Below, piece by piece: positions 12,359 to 22,888 of a DNA stretch of 64,000 nucleotides (positions are counted from its first letter, which is position 1; each line of letters begins with the position of its first letter). A model generated the notes under the pieces. It saw only the letters and a list, made by a program, of their open reading frames with translations, was not told where the DNA came from and made no database searches. The translations under genes and the position numbers were made by a program. Source of the stretch: Isoetes taiwanensis (Eukaryota > Streptophyta > Lycopodiopsida > Isoetales > Isoetaceae); the NCBI GenBank assembly GCA_021234155.1, contig JAJEKV010000004.1, positions 28,481,698-28,545,697 on the forward strand. Reading direction: 5' to 3'.

Positions 12359-12466
12359 ATCTATATATCATGAGTACATTTTACAAGTTTTCTACATATT
12401 CCATTACATCTACCTATTCCACATGTACATGACTACTGCCCGGCATTGCGGGGCATATGTTTCTAG
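12359..12466 (+). mobile_element. Candidate Helitron 3' terminus (first)
   Basis: A GC hairpin TGCCCGGCATTGCGGGGCA ends about 8 nt before CTAG (12463-12466), the arrangement of a Helitron 3' end (hairpin, about 10 nt, CTRR). A TCTATATATC string at about 12359 resembles a Helitron 5' TC end, but the pairing is a guess, and the real element could reach further upstream and include the gene-like debris of 5.6-12.3 kb. No RepHel gene is present. Confidence 0.4.
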
Positions 12467-12768
12467 AGATTCACGTTTAACAACAAATAGACATAAGATG
12501 AATCTCTCTCACACGTATCAACATTTGTCACTGTTTCATTAGCTTTGTTGCTTTGAAAGATCATTTCTTTGGGAGGCGTACATGTTTCATATAAGATTAG
12601 TTCATAGCGCATTTACACTTAAAAATAAAGTCTGCTCTTATCCTTCATAGGGATGTACATTTCCTATTTCTATTCAACTACAATCATGCAATATGCCTTT
12701 CATCCCATTTCACCTACATAGATTCTATAAATTCTATTGTAGCTACAGAGTCTAATACCCTAAACCAC

Positions 12769-12955
12769 TACTACAAAAATAGGCAGAAATGGAACAAAAG
12801 TGACATTTATGCTTTGCCTTTTTACGGAGCAGAAACGTCACTTTTGTGCCATTTATGACGTTTGCTCCCCAAATGACATAAAAGCGACATTTATGCTCTG
12901 CAAATGGCGGAGCAGAAACGTCACTTTTATGCCATTTCTACCTATTTTTGTAGTG
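12769..12955. mobile_element. CACTA-like MITE with a double hairpin
   Basis: Terminal inverted repeats read ACTACAAAAATAGGCAGAAA on the left and the complement of ACTACAAAAATAGGTAGAAA on the right, starting with CAC/TAC as in CACTA-type ends. Inside are two tandem copies of about 65 bp, each folding on GTGACATTTATGC../..GTCACTTTT. No clean TSD was found. No coding capacity. Confidence 0.65.
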
Positions 12956-12984
12956 ATGAACCCATTCCACACGCTCTCGAGAAA

Positions 12985-13014
12985 TGCCCGGCATCGTCGG
13001 GCACACGTTCCTAG
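12985..13014 (+). mobile_element. Candidate Helitron 3' terminus (second)
   Basis: Hairpin TGCCCGGCATCGTCGGGCA, then CACGTTC, then CTAG followed by T: the signature of a Helitron 3' end inserted at an AT site. It matches the terminus at 12438-12466 closely. The CACTA-like MITE lies between the two. The matching 5' end was not located. Confidence 0.45.
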
Positions 13015-13019
13015 TATTC

Positions 13020-14110
13020 ATTTATCTTTTGATCTGTAGAATAAGTTGGATATAAGCTCCTCACTGTATCCTACGAATCTCAATGCAAATATCACACCAG
13101 CTGCTGTTGACAAACAACACAATCCTTTTGACTACAAAAAAATCAATCAATGGCTGGAAACACAAGAAAACAAGAAAAATACTTACTGCTTAAACTCCCT
13201 AGCCATTTCCACCAAGGTCTTTTACGTCCTTCTTTGAAAGAGATGAAGAGAAACTCTATGAGGCCAGCCATAAAGAACTTCAGCAAAGGTCAAATCTAGG
13301 TGACAAAAACAATCCCCTAGGAGATTCATCTATATGTATATTGGCCATGTCATTTCACAATAACCCTAACATTTGGTCCACAGTTGAAAACAACAGTAAA
13401 AATAGAACACCGGTTGTTTTTTTGAAGATTACTAAAAAGACTACACATAGTTATATGGAGGTGTGGTTTTTCAAGAATATGTTGTAGTTTTTTTGGGAGC
13501 CGTAGTTTTTTTTTTTTATGTTTCTTTTTTAAGGATGTGTTGTTTTCTAAGGAGGTATGGTTTTTTGAAGGGATGTTTTTTTTAAGGTGTTGTTTTTTAA
13601 GGTAGTGCTTTTTGCGGTGTGGTTTCTTATGGTTTACAAGCATCCATGTATGACCAAGTTGTCCACATGCCATTGCTGCCACAAAATGGCAGCATAGAAC
13701 AGCTATATCTATGCTTGACACACTTTGCTAATATTTGAATTCATACATATGTGTGTGAGCTTGTAGAGCATGAAACTTGAAGATATCCGTCACTTGGCAA
13801 CTTGTAGATGATACTTTGATATGAAGAACCAAAGATCATTAGTTTGGTATCATATAGGTATTTCTTGAAGGACATTTGATCACCTAGGCATCTTGAACAT
13901 GAAGGCACCTCAAAATTTAATGGTACTTTGCATGATTCAAGCTTTTGGCATGACGTTACTTCTTAAGGCATGATTTGCTATTTCCCAAAGCTCTATTACC
14001 ATTATGCCACCCAAAAAAATCGTCTCTTATACCTCATTTTCTCTCTTTTCATACATCATTGCCATTTGCCAAGACCAAAGTTGGCAAGACCATTTTTCCT
14101 AGCCAAAAGT
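13020..14110. other. No gene seen
   Basis: AT-rich, with a GT-rich tract (about 13430-13620). The long minus-strand Lys/His-rich frame here comes from low complexity. No domain or terminal repeat recognised. Confidence 0.5.
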
Positions 14111-14119
14111 AGACCATTC

Positions 14120-14467
14120 ATCCAATGTAAAATTGCTAAAGTTCCATCAATTTGGCCATTTCTAAGGTCCAAACCTATCTTCTCTCTCTAAAAAACAAAG
14201 ATAGAGAGAGAAAGTACACCTTTGACATGATGTTTCTAGAAAAGGCAAAATGTTGGTCTAGAAATCTCAAAATCAAGCACCATTCTGCATACATGTCAAA
14301 GTTTCCATTATATCACCTCCACAACATCGCACATCATGAAAAATTTCTAAAGTTCCATCCAATTTGGCCATTTCTAAAGTCCAAAACCATCTTCTCTCTC
14401 TAGAATACAAAGGTAGAGAGAGAAAGCACACATTTGACATGACATTTCTAGAAAAGTAAAAAAGTTG
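14120..14467 (+). repeat. Two-copy direct repeat with internal hairpin
   Basis: The phrase from AAAGTTCCATCAATTTGGCC through a CTTCTCTCTCT..AGAGAGAGAAAG hairpin to TTCTAGAAAAG occurs at about 14130-14245 and again at about 14348-14460. The linker near 14267-14300 (AATCAAGCACCATTCTGCAT) recurs in altered form at about 19085-19125, so this belongs to a dispersed family. Confidence 0.65.
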
Positions 14468-14639
14468 GCCAAGTCGCATTTAATTAAAGTGGGTTAAATC
14501 TCGAATTTTGGGACTCGGACTGAAAATGGGACTCATACAATAGAAAAAAAAATTCTGAATTGAATGCTTGAATAGAATTACAAAGAACTGGGTAGCTTGT
14601 TTTCCTCATAAATTTTACAAACCACTAGTTGAGAAGGGG

Positions 14640-14822
14640 CCGAGCAAATAGGGAGGGGAGAGGAAGGGGAGGAGGGGGAAGGGCAAAGGGGAGGGGGAGG
14701 GGAGGGGCGTGGTCTCAGGGGGGAAGGGGAGGAGGGGGAAGGGCAAAGGGGAGAGAAAGGGCGGGGCATGGGGAAGAGGAGGGGCAAAGGGGGCAAAGGG
14801 GGAGGAGGGGAGGGGGTTCCAT
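14640..14822 (+). repeat. G-rich purine tract, possible G-quadruplex
   Basis: About 180 bp of almost pure purine built from GGGGAGG, GGGAAGGG and GGGCAAAGGGG units. It includes a two-copy longer period (GGAAGGGGAGGAGGGGGAAG at about 14660 and 14721). G-runs are dense enough for several quadruplexes on the plus strand. The Pro- and Gly-rich frames here are artefacts. Confidence 0.8.
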
Positions 14823-14829
14823 GGCTAAA

Positions 14830-15720
14830 CAACCATTCAAAAAAATAAAAAGATTAATTAGACAGCTTAAATAATATAATTAATTAACTAATTAATTAGA
14901 CAATAAATAATTAAACAATTTAGACAATGCTGAGAAATTTTTTCTCGCCTCATGAGGCGAGAATGGGCATGATTCCTCCCTTCTGTGCTCCCCAAGCCTT
15001 CAACAGAAGCCCCATGAGCGGATGCCCAAGGTAAGGAACGGGCCCAAATATTTCTTTTGTTGGGCCTTATACACAAAATAAAAAAAAAACTCAAAGGAAT
15101 TAATCCTTCCCGACTACCGAGTCGAGAAGGCACCTTCCATTTCATGCCCTGCAGAGGAGATGGAGATCTGGCTCATCTTGCTCTTCATTATCACATTCCA
15201 AATCTGCATAAACTTTGCTGATCTGATGAGATAGGGCAGTTTGACAATATGCTTTTCTTTATCTTCGCCATTGCAAAATCCATTTTCCGGTGCCAAAAGC
15301 TGGAATCTAGCGATGTACAAGACAGGGCATCCTCAACATTCTTCAGCATTCGAAGATTTATTGGTGGAAGGCAGGGCATCTCACCATTCGAAGCAGAGAG
15401 CCGATGAAGCCGATCCCTAAAACAAAGAGGGCAAACACCCACCGGTGGCTTTCCAGAAGGATTGAAAAACAGGTCGGTGGCTTCTGCACCGGTGGCTTTG
15501 CAGAAGGATCAAAAAACAGAAGCCCAACTCGGGCGCCATAGCCGCATCCAGATGCTTTTCCTTCTTCATTTTGGGTCCTCAATCCAAGAGCTGAAGGGAC
15601 AAGAATTAAAGCAATTTTGAACTGGGTTCTGCTTCTGCATAGTTATCCCAGTTTCGGCTGACAAAAACACATTCAAAATATATCTAGTACAGAGGAATCA
15701 AGGTGCCCTCTATTTCTATT
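14830..15720. other. No assigned gene
   Basis: Contains a CTCGCCTCATGAGGCGAG palindrome near 14943 and minus-strand frames with a repeated Pro-rich phrase (about 15440-15520), but nothing recognisable. It could hold eroded downstream exons of the minus-strand gene whose first exon is at 16440-16563; I cannot show this. Confidence 0.4.
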
Positions 15721-16042
15721 GGGTAAAAGCATGCTACGGTGTACCACTTTTGGAACCCTCAAAAGTACCTACACTGGGTACTTTTAAAACTGGTACTTTC
15801 TGGTTTCTCTTTCCATTAAAATCAATAGAAATTTTTTGAATTGAAGGTCAATAATATGTCAATCTATAGTACTAGAGGATAACAATACTATTGGAGACTA
15901 AAATAAATGAATTAACTCTCAAACTTATTGTTTATTGTGGCAATTATACAAGTTCCCAGTACCCAGTGTTGGGTACTTTTTTGAGTAGTTTCGCACTCCC
16001 TAAAAAGTACTTTAGATGGTACACCCTAGCACGCTTTCACCC
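15721..16042. mobile_element. Small TIR transposon (MITE), 322 bp
   Basis: Termini GGGTAAAAGCATGCTACGG (left) and, reverse-complemented, GGGTGAAAGCGTGCTAGGG (right) match at 23 of the first 26 bases, with further inverted similarity around CACTGGGTACT. The flanks carry a 3-bp repeat ATT (15718-15720 and 16043-16045), so this looks like a complete insertion with a 3-bp TSD, as in PIF/Harbinger- or CACTA-type elements. No coding capacity. Confidence 0.75.
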
Positions 16043-16439
16043 ATTAGCTCGGGACAGGGGCCAGAAAACGCCCAGAAGCTTCTTTCTTGTGGTCAGAGAA
16101 GGGGCTCCGCCATCGGAATAGATTTACAAGTCCTGATTTCCTTAGAAGAATTCATATCCATGTCTTCATTTTTGGGATTATACAAGCTTCCTAAAGAATG
16201 AGAGGCCAGAGAATCCACCAGGTTCTTGGGAGCAGTCCATGGCTCTTCTATGCTAGATCCCTGGCAGATCGCTTCTTGGTGCCATTGTGTGCAGAAGGAT
16301 TTGGCAGAGCAAAGGATTTGGCACAGAGTGATCACAGAGGAGGCCGTAAAAGCATGTCTGCTACTGTCACAGATCAGATGGTAGAAAAAAGGGAAGGGAA
16401 AGAAAAATGAAAGAGAAAAGGCTAACCAAGCAATCCATC

Positions 16440-16563
16440 TCCAGGGACAGCGTAAACCTGACCTACAGGTTCAGCATGCCGATAAATTTTCGAGAGCCCA
16501 GCGGAGGGCCTTCCTACTATGTGGAGTATCGTCCACTGCTACAAGGATCACCGTCTCTTCCAT
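16440..16563 (-). pseudogene. Universal stress protein (USP) first exon, broken
   Basis: From an ATG at 16563 the minus strand reads METVILVAVDD-type sequence followed by HSRKALRWALENLS. This is the first beta strand, the Asp loop and helix 1 of the USP (UspA-fold, nucleotide-binding) domain. A 1-nt shift then separates it from a frame reading AEPVGQVYAV, which fits the second strand. No further USP exons, including the GxxGxxxxS nucleotide loop, were found downstream. A TATA box lies about 120 bp upstream. I read it as a promoter-plus-first-exon fragment of a plant USP gene. Confidence 0.65.
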
Positions 16564-16682
16564 CGCCGTAGTATATTTGGATTGGAGCTCTTCTGGAAAA
16601 GGGTATTCTGTTAAATAATTTATCTTCCAACATCTTCACTTTATTCTAGGGGAGAGAGGGTTCCATCGGCTGCGCGCTTAGC

Positions 16683-16691
16683 CTTATATAG
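16683..16691 (-). promoter_or_regulatory. TATA box upstream of the USP fragment
   Basis: CTATATAAG on the minus strand, about 120 bp upstream of the ATG at 16563, in a normal position for a core promoter plus 5' UTR. Activity is unknown. Confidence 0.45.
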
Positions 16692-16894
16692 CAGCAAACT
16701 AAGCATTGGGCAGAGCAAAGGAAGGACAGAAAGAAAAATCCTCCGCTTCTCTCACTTTCTTCAACTCCGGCACCCTTCATCTCATTCTTTTCTTGCTTTG
16801 CATCTGCATTTTTTCATTTGCCGGATCTTTATCATCTGCATTCTTTCATCTCCCTCCTTTCTGTCCTTTGCTGTGCCAAATCCTTTGCTCGGCC

Positions 16895-17880
16895 GGATCG
16901 GGGGAGTTTGAGTTTGAAAACTAGACTATGGCTTCGGCTTCAAATAACAAAGAGAAAATAAAAAATTTTGAGCCCTATGTCATAATTTTTTGGATCTCGA
17001 CTCTCCATAGCTGTGAAGCTTTTGGTTGCTGGTCAATTCCGGTAGGAGCTATGGCTATGGGAGCTTCTTCGGGAAACAAGAAACAAAGTCCAAGTGGTAC
17101 AAAGGATCTTCGTCTCAAAGGTATGTACCAAATTTTAAAATTCAAGCATGGGCGGGAAAAAAAGGCGGGCTATTAGAAAAAAAGGGGGTAAATTTTAAAA
17201 TTCAAGCATGGGCGGGAAAAAAAGGCATGGTATTAGAAAACAATGGGGTAAAATAATATGTTGAAAAAGAAAGTGTAAAATCAATGCTAATAATATAGGA
17301 TTATATTTTGACGTGTCCCCAATTTCTCTTTTTATGTGCGTGCTACTATGTTCACACGTTAAACATTATGTTGCCATGGTGCACGTTTTCTAGGCATATA
17401 TTCTGATTCTAAGGTAAAAATTTAACTTTGCGAAGATCATGATATATTTTACACCTTGTTTAACCCATTTTGAAGGTTTAAAGACACAAAATGGGGGCAA
17501 GTACATATTAATAGGTCTAATGCATATTAATAGATTTAATGCATAGGTTTAATGGGCTCTCATAGGTTATAATGTGCATTATAGCTGCATATGTTGCTAT
17601 TTACATGTGCATTAGGCATTACTCTTTACATGGCTAAATATGAGCCCAATGGTCCCCTCTTCATATAGCTATATGGTATGGTCCATTAGAAAGGGGGAGG
17701 GTCCATTGGATATGTGTCCATTAGATAATACATGGGGAGGGTCTATTTTTCATGGAAAATACGTAGGAAATTTATGGGAGGATGTTTGAAGGCTATTCAT
17801 TTTCGACCTTCTCGGACTTGTTGTGTTTTTCCCTCTAAATGGCCTTAGACCTGTGTTTTCCATCTTGAAGGGCCTTAGAC
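16895..17880. other. No gene seen; 59-bp tandem duplication at 17133-17250
   Basis: A 59-bp unit containing TTTTAAAATTCAAGCATGGG and CGGGAAAAAAAGGC occurs twice in tandem at about 17133-17250. The frame 16928-17176 runs into it and is not recognisable. The rest is AT-rich, with repeated short phrases near 17500-17580. Confidence 0.6.
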
Positions 17881-18330
17881 CTGCGTTTTTTTTTTGAAGG
17901 GCCTTAGAACTGCATTTTGCACTTTGAGCTGCCTTTCTCGACTCACGAGTCGAGAAAGGGGCTCAGACCTGTATTTTTCACTTTGAAGGGCCTCAGAACT
18001 GCGTTTCGCTCTGAGCTGCCTTTCTCGACTCGCGAGTCGAGAAAGGGCCTCAGACCTGTGTTTTTCACTTTGAAGAACCTCAGAACTGTGTTTTTCACTC
18101 TGAGAGAAAGGGCCTCAGACCTATGTTTTTCACTTTGAAGGACCTCAGAACTGCGTTTTTCACTCTGAGAGAGAAAGGGCCTCAGACCCAAAAAATAATC
18201 TCTGGCCCTTGAAATTGCCTTTCTGAGCTGCCTTTTTCAACTCGCGAGTCGAGAAAGGCCCTCAAACTTGCATTTTTCGCTTTGAGCTGCCTTTCTCGAC
18301 TTCGAAGTCGAAGTAGTCGAGAAAGGCTCC
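17880..18330. repeat. Array of restriction-palindrome-like repeats
   Basis: Five or six imperfect units combine GGCCTCAGACCTGTGTTTTT, CTTTGAAGG and, in several, a palindrome centred on CTCGACTCGCGAGTCGAG. That palindrome is perfect over 26 bp at about 18019-18044 and has one to three changes at about 17933, 18228 and 18290. The open frames on both strands are by-products of the repeat. Confidence 0.8.
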
Positions 18331-18370
18331 CTCGTGCCTTTTATTTTCCAAAAATGGCCCTAAGAAGTGG

Positions 18371-18396
18371 TTTTTTTTTTTTTTTTTTTTTTTTTT
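18371..18396 (+). repeat. T26 homopolymer
   Basis: A 26-nt run of T at the right edge of the palindrome array. It could be the poly(A) tail of a minus-strand retro-insertion, but no body was recognised. Confidence 0.8.
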
Positions 18397-18399
18397 GCC

Positions 18400-19500
18400 T
18401 GTAGCATCACTTGACTAACTTGCTTTTGTCTCTTGCAGTCCTTATCTCGACCAGATAGTACATGCTTGGGAGCAATGAAAAGACCAGTTCATTGAAGAAA
18501 GGTGCCGAGAAGAGGATGGTGACATCAGTTGGACATACAAGCACGTGGCCCATAAAGGAACTCCTCATACAAATTTCTATCGTCTGTAAGTTGCTCCGTG
18601 ACTTGGAGAGAGCTCCATGCGCCCTTTGCACTAGGTGGTTCATGTGTGAAGAGGGTGTAATCATTGTGCCCATACGACCACTATGGTCTCTTCACCCACT
18701 GTAATATATATTGTAATGAGCCCATATAAATATAAGGTATCTCAAAACTAGTATTTTTTGTTGATTAAGTAAACAATTTGCTTAATTTTTGTTGGAATTT
18801 GTGATCTCTTGTCTACCCACCTAAGAAAATAGAGCCAAAATGTTCAACTAAGAATCTTTTTCAACTAGAACTTTGGTTTCAAGCTGTAATGAAATTCCTA
18901 TGTTTGCGTTGCATTGTTCTTGTTCTCGACATGCTATCCGAGAAAACTGGAAGAAAAGCTTGGATGCACACTAATAGACAAAAATTCCAATTATGGTCAG
19001 TTTTCGGGTCGGGGTGCTTTGTTTTGTGTAAATTAACAGGGTTCCGAAAAAAAGTGGGAATGGAATGAGACCCACTTTAATTAAAATCTTAAAATCAAGC
19101 AACATTGTGCATATATGTCAAAGTTTCCTTCTAGTGCAACCTTATCGTCTAATTGCAAACCTTTTCACATTTAACAATTTCAACCATTGAAAAACCATTT
19201 TGAAACCATTGGATATTCAACCAATACAGAAAACAGCCACTCAAATATGACAAATTAATTTCCGGCCATGGAAACAACACTATTATATTACAGTGACAAA
19301 ATATTACATTGACCATATGACATCACACTGCTGCTGACAACATATTAAACACAGTAAACTGACCCACATAACAAAACAGATACAGATACATCACTGAGTA
19401 CATAATATCAAGGTTTACACTAGATAAGGACACAGAAAGCTTGTAACAGGAGCCAACCCAAATTGAACTGCAGCCACCATAACTCTTCAAGCCTGCATAG
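18400..19500. other. No assigned gene
   Basis: An 80-aa plus-strand frame at 18462-18704 follows a TTGCAG acceptor-like site and is followed by TATA-like AT sequence; I do not recognise it. The piece at 19085-19125 matches the dispersed repeat at 14267-14300. The rest is AT-rich and may include the 3' UTR of the minus-strand HUH gene to the right. Confidence 0.45.
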
Positions 19501-19509
19501 TGCCAGGGT

Positions 19510-20980
19510 GCCTGCCCGCCATGCGATCCAGCGCATTGAGATGGTGCACAAGAATATCCTATAGCAGATTTACATGCCCACGGAAACATCGTCTCCGCCT
19601 CAAGGAGATTTTCAAATCCTCCATCTCCAAGCACTCCAAAGCATCTTGAATCCTCTGCAAGTTGTTGCACAGACTCTCCTTCACATCTCTGATTGCCCGT
19701 TCACATTGCAGCTTCGCAAATCAAATCCTCAGCGGATTCGCCCTCCGAATCACTATCTATCTATGCTTATGATCTGATGAGGTAACCTATTCTCCCCATC
19801 AACATCTACTGGAACCTGATCCACTATCACACCTACAAAACAACAAAACAACAATATGTGCATGTCAATACATCAACGACAAAGATACATGCACTACCTA
19901 ATCCACATGAACACTCTTGTCGCCTGAATGTAGACGGATGAACTATGGCCAGGGCTCATAACGGGCATAAATAGGGGCATCTGCAGGGGCAGTGTCATCC
20001 TTGAAGGCTGCCAATTCATCATCATCATTCGTGTCCTCAAGGTCATTCTGCACTTCATCCCAAATCCGTTTTCTTCTTCTCCTAACACGCTCTACAGGGA
20101 CAATTCCAGGTGGTGTGCCAAAGGTCACCGAGCACACATCCCTAATAGAAGCACATCCTGGGCTTAATGTCAGCCTCCAGACTGCCTCCACCCGCTGCTG
20201 TGATATGAAAGCGCAGCATGCACTGCTCAGAACAAACTTATGTGTTCTTAATATTGCAGTGATAGCCTGCTCCAAAGACGCACTAAGCTGCCTCTTACCA
20301 TGGTACAGAACAAAATGACAGGCCCTAGCCAATAAGTTCCGGTTGTCCAGGCTCACGCAGGACTTGATGTCACCTGCACCATATAATGCATACAGGTCTT
20401 TTCCTCTGGCCATCTGCTCTGCACTCACATTCTTCACATGCTGCCTGAAGTGCATTTTATCAAGATCTTTCAAGCAATACCCGATCATACCTTTGTAGCA
20501 GTGCAGCTTTGCATAGAATAATTCCCCTGATAGGCTTGTGGCTATCTCAACCAAGATACTTCTTCAGTCTGAGATTCACCATAGCTGGAGTGCTAAGATT
20601 GCTCACTGCAACTCGAAAAACACACTGAATATGCAAGTGGTCTAGCTCGGACCCCTACTCTTGGCTGAGCACACCAGAGATACACTCTTTATCTAAGAAA
20701 CTGCACACAGAAAGATACAGTCCCTCCCAAACATCGAGCCCACCTACACTTACTGGGACGCTGATGTCAAGAGAGCATGGCTCGTCCACAGCTTCACCAC
20801 AACTCATCCTGGGCCTCTTGTTCTTTCCTCCCCTGGCCACCACTTGCCAACGGGGGTTTCTTCCCTCTGAAATCCTGTCTACCTGGCCCCTTGTCTTCAA
20901 ACAAACGCAGGCACTCCACGAATTGCTATGAATTATCCTCAACTGCAAACCCATGTTCTATGCACTCGAAACTCTTTGTC
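19510..20980 (-). pseudogene. HUH (Rep-like) endonuclease gene remnant
   Basis: In the minus-strand frame ending at the stop at 20655, and continuing past it, the sequence reads ECISGVLSQE, then DHLHIQ at 20642-20625. HLHIQ is the HUH metal-binding motif (His-hydrophobic-His plus Gln) of Rep-type endonucleases. About 51 residues later, in the 203-aa frame 20554-19943, comes GYCLKD with Tyr at 20479-20477 and Lys at 20470-20468, the position of the catalytic Tyr-x-x-Lys motif. The rest of the frame is helical, with a basic RRRRKR stretch and an acidic tail; a Lys/Glu-rich coiled-coil frame near 19680-19540 may be the C terminus. One in-frame TAG and at least one frameshift make it a pseudogene or an unresolved spliced gene. 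No helicase domain is seen. Replitron-type or CRESS-Rep-derived origin is inferred. Confidence 0.6.
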
Positions 20981-22716
20981 TAGTTCACACAGACCTCGCA
21001 GTTCTTGCTAAACGACCTGAACTGCATATTTCTCATGATTTGGAGATCCTTTATGCTTGTAACCTGCAAAATGACCTGCATATTTTGCAATGATGTATAG
21101 TTGGAATATGCTTGTGATGAGAATGGAAGTAAGTGCAGAAATAACTTGAAGACTCTTTCATAATTGTTACTTTTGGATAGTACTACCTACTTCATCACAA
21201 GCATCAAAAGATTCCCTTAATACATTATTTCATGCTACATGTTCAGACCCATGGAAAGATGACATAAGCATTAACTCCTTTTTGTTCAAGTGACACATTT
21301 TTGCTATAACCAGTTAGAACTAGATGTAACAAAATAAAGAATAAATCTCTACCATAGGATCTTGGCGTACTAGAGCAAGAGCCGAGTGCTTAAGAAGTCA
21401 TTATGTTTGCTATCAGCAAAATATACAACCTGTTTTCTTTATATTCTCCTTCCCAAATCAATAAAATTGTACTAACACAAACCTTCCACTAGCGTGACAA
21501 GATTATTTTCGATCACCCAATGCAAAATTGTACCTTTCTACTAGAAAAAAGAGTGGAAAGACAGGATTGGCCAAGTGTAAAAGTACCTCGATAAGGAAAG
21601 AAAAGAACTAAGAACATGGAACTGCACCTCTTTTCTAGCACTACCTAGAATTTGCTCCATCTTATGGGCATCCACACCGTTTCAATGTGCATCTGCAAGA
21701 AAGCTCCATCTGCACCTCTAGCTTTGAAGAATTGCAGGCATCGCTTACAAATAAACATGCATCATGCTTCATTCGAAGCAAGAGAGCAAAATAACCACGT
21801 TAGAGACATTACCATCAAAATGCTAGAAGAAACCGCCCTGATGCCACTTTAAGAAACTATTTTGTGAACCAAAGGATTCTATCCATAACAGCCGAATCCC
21901 TTGCTAGCATTAAAATTGAAGTAGAAGGCTTTGAATCTATAGCAGCAGTGCCGGAATAGCTCGGTCCCTCTCTCACTGTTGCCCTAGCCGTTGGCGGAGA
22001 AATTTACATTCTCACGTGCCTTCATTTTTTCCTTCACTATTCTTTGCTTCTCACAACTGCACTAACTTCTTATTTTAGTTTCTGCAATCACGCCCAAAAG
22101 AAACTTCCGTAGCCAACTCTGTTCTAGTTTGAAGAGCCAAATAAGTAGCTATGAGCCATGTTGGAGGATGTTAACAGTGAGCATTAGAAAATTTAGGTGG
22201 AAGATGCCCTATTTTAACAAAATCATCGCTTCCAAATTTTGAAGAAAGCAGAGAACACATGCATACCTACTGTTGTGCAAACACGATGCCGACATCATTT
22301 TCTTAAGTGTTTTCTGCAAGGCTCGAACATATTGTAGTGGTCTAGCTATGGCAGACCCTAGACGATTAAATTGTCAGCATGTATCAAGGTCTAATTTAGA
22401 TAATGTTGGCAGATTGCATTTTAATACCTTAGGAACAGCGGGTGACCTGTGCTTGAGTGTCAATTTACATTGGCTGATATTTTCCCTGGACGAATTTAGC
22501 TTCAGGAAGAACTGCTCAAGCCGATCTTCACTTCTTTTTTACGACATATTTGCTCCAGCGATCCACTTCTGCTGCCTCTAGCCACGCCATTGCCATAGCT
22601 AGGTATCGGAGGACGAGATTGTCAAACTAAAATATTCGTGGCATCTAAACATGAAATTAGATTGCGGCGTGGAAAAATTAAGGAGGGATTTAAAAAAAAA
22701 AAAAAAAAAATCAAAA

Positions 22717-22730
22717 CGCTTTATATATGT
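22717..22730 (-). promoter_or_regulatory. TATA box of HUH element copy 1
   Basis: ACATATATAAAGCG on the minus strand. The box is conserved in copy 2 (TATATAAA at 45989-45996), as are the about 30 bp upstream (CTCGCACCATTTATCTCTAC). Conservation of a core promoter between diverged copies supports a transcribed unit pointing left in copy 1 and right in copy 2. Confidence 0.5.
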
Positions 22731-22888
22731 AGAGATAAATGGTGCGAGAAAGTTAGACAGTATCCCTAATATATTTTCATGCCCTAATATATTTTCATGC
22801 CGCATAATACACAAAAACTCTAGTTGCAAAAACTCTTTGTATGGCTTTAATAAGCCCCTCCCAATACCTTTGTTTTTGCTACTGAAAT

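Larger units (their letters stand above)
16303..16894. repeat. 24-bp inverted repeat flanking the stress-protein exon
   Basis: GCAGAGCAAAGGATTTGGCA (within 16303-16326) recurs inverted at 16871-16894 with one mismatch over 24 bp. Between the arms lies the universal-stress-protein exon with its TATA box. It may be a transposon terminus that captured gene DNA, or a chance foldback. Confidence 0.5.
19500..22800 (-). mobile_element. Putative HUH-endonuclease element, copy 1
   Basis: I treat this as one minus-strand unit because its 5' part (22800 down to about 20950) recurs, with many substitutions, as the split copy at 45925-46658 plus 61841-63480. From its 5' end it has TATATAAA (about 22717-22730), short conserved 5' exon-like frames with GT donor sites, then the HUH protein region (20980-19510). 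The 5' boundary is set at about 22800, where similarity to copy 2 stops just past a CATGAAAATATATTAGGG unit that is duplicated in copy 1. The 3' boundary is unknown. It could be a Replitron-like transposon, an endogenised Rep gene, or a duplicated host gene derived from one. Copy 1 lacks about 0.5 kb present in copy 2. Confidence 0.55.

Noticed and set aside
17880-18330. CRISPR-like or satellite array
   Set aside because: Units are irregular in length and spacing, carry no unique spacers, and the genome is eukaryotic.
19943-20554. Treating the HUH frame as a current plant-virus integration
   Set aside because: No coat-protein-like or helicase frame adjoins it, and its 5' exons and promoter form a dispersed family; a transposon or old domesticated origin fits better, though a viral ancestor is not excluded.
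21652-21852. Plus-strand frame resembling the minus-strand frame at 62126-62362
   Set aside because: They are antisense to the exon-like reading direction and are alike only because both lie in the duplicated HUH-element 5' region.
22681-22710. Poly(A) tail of a retrotransposon at about 22691-22710
   Set aside because: The A-run lies inside the HUH element, and copy 2 has the matching T-rich stretch at about 46009-46019, so it is internal sequence.
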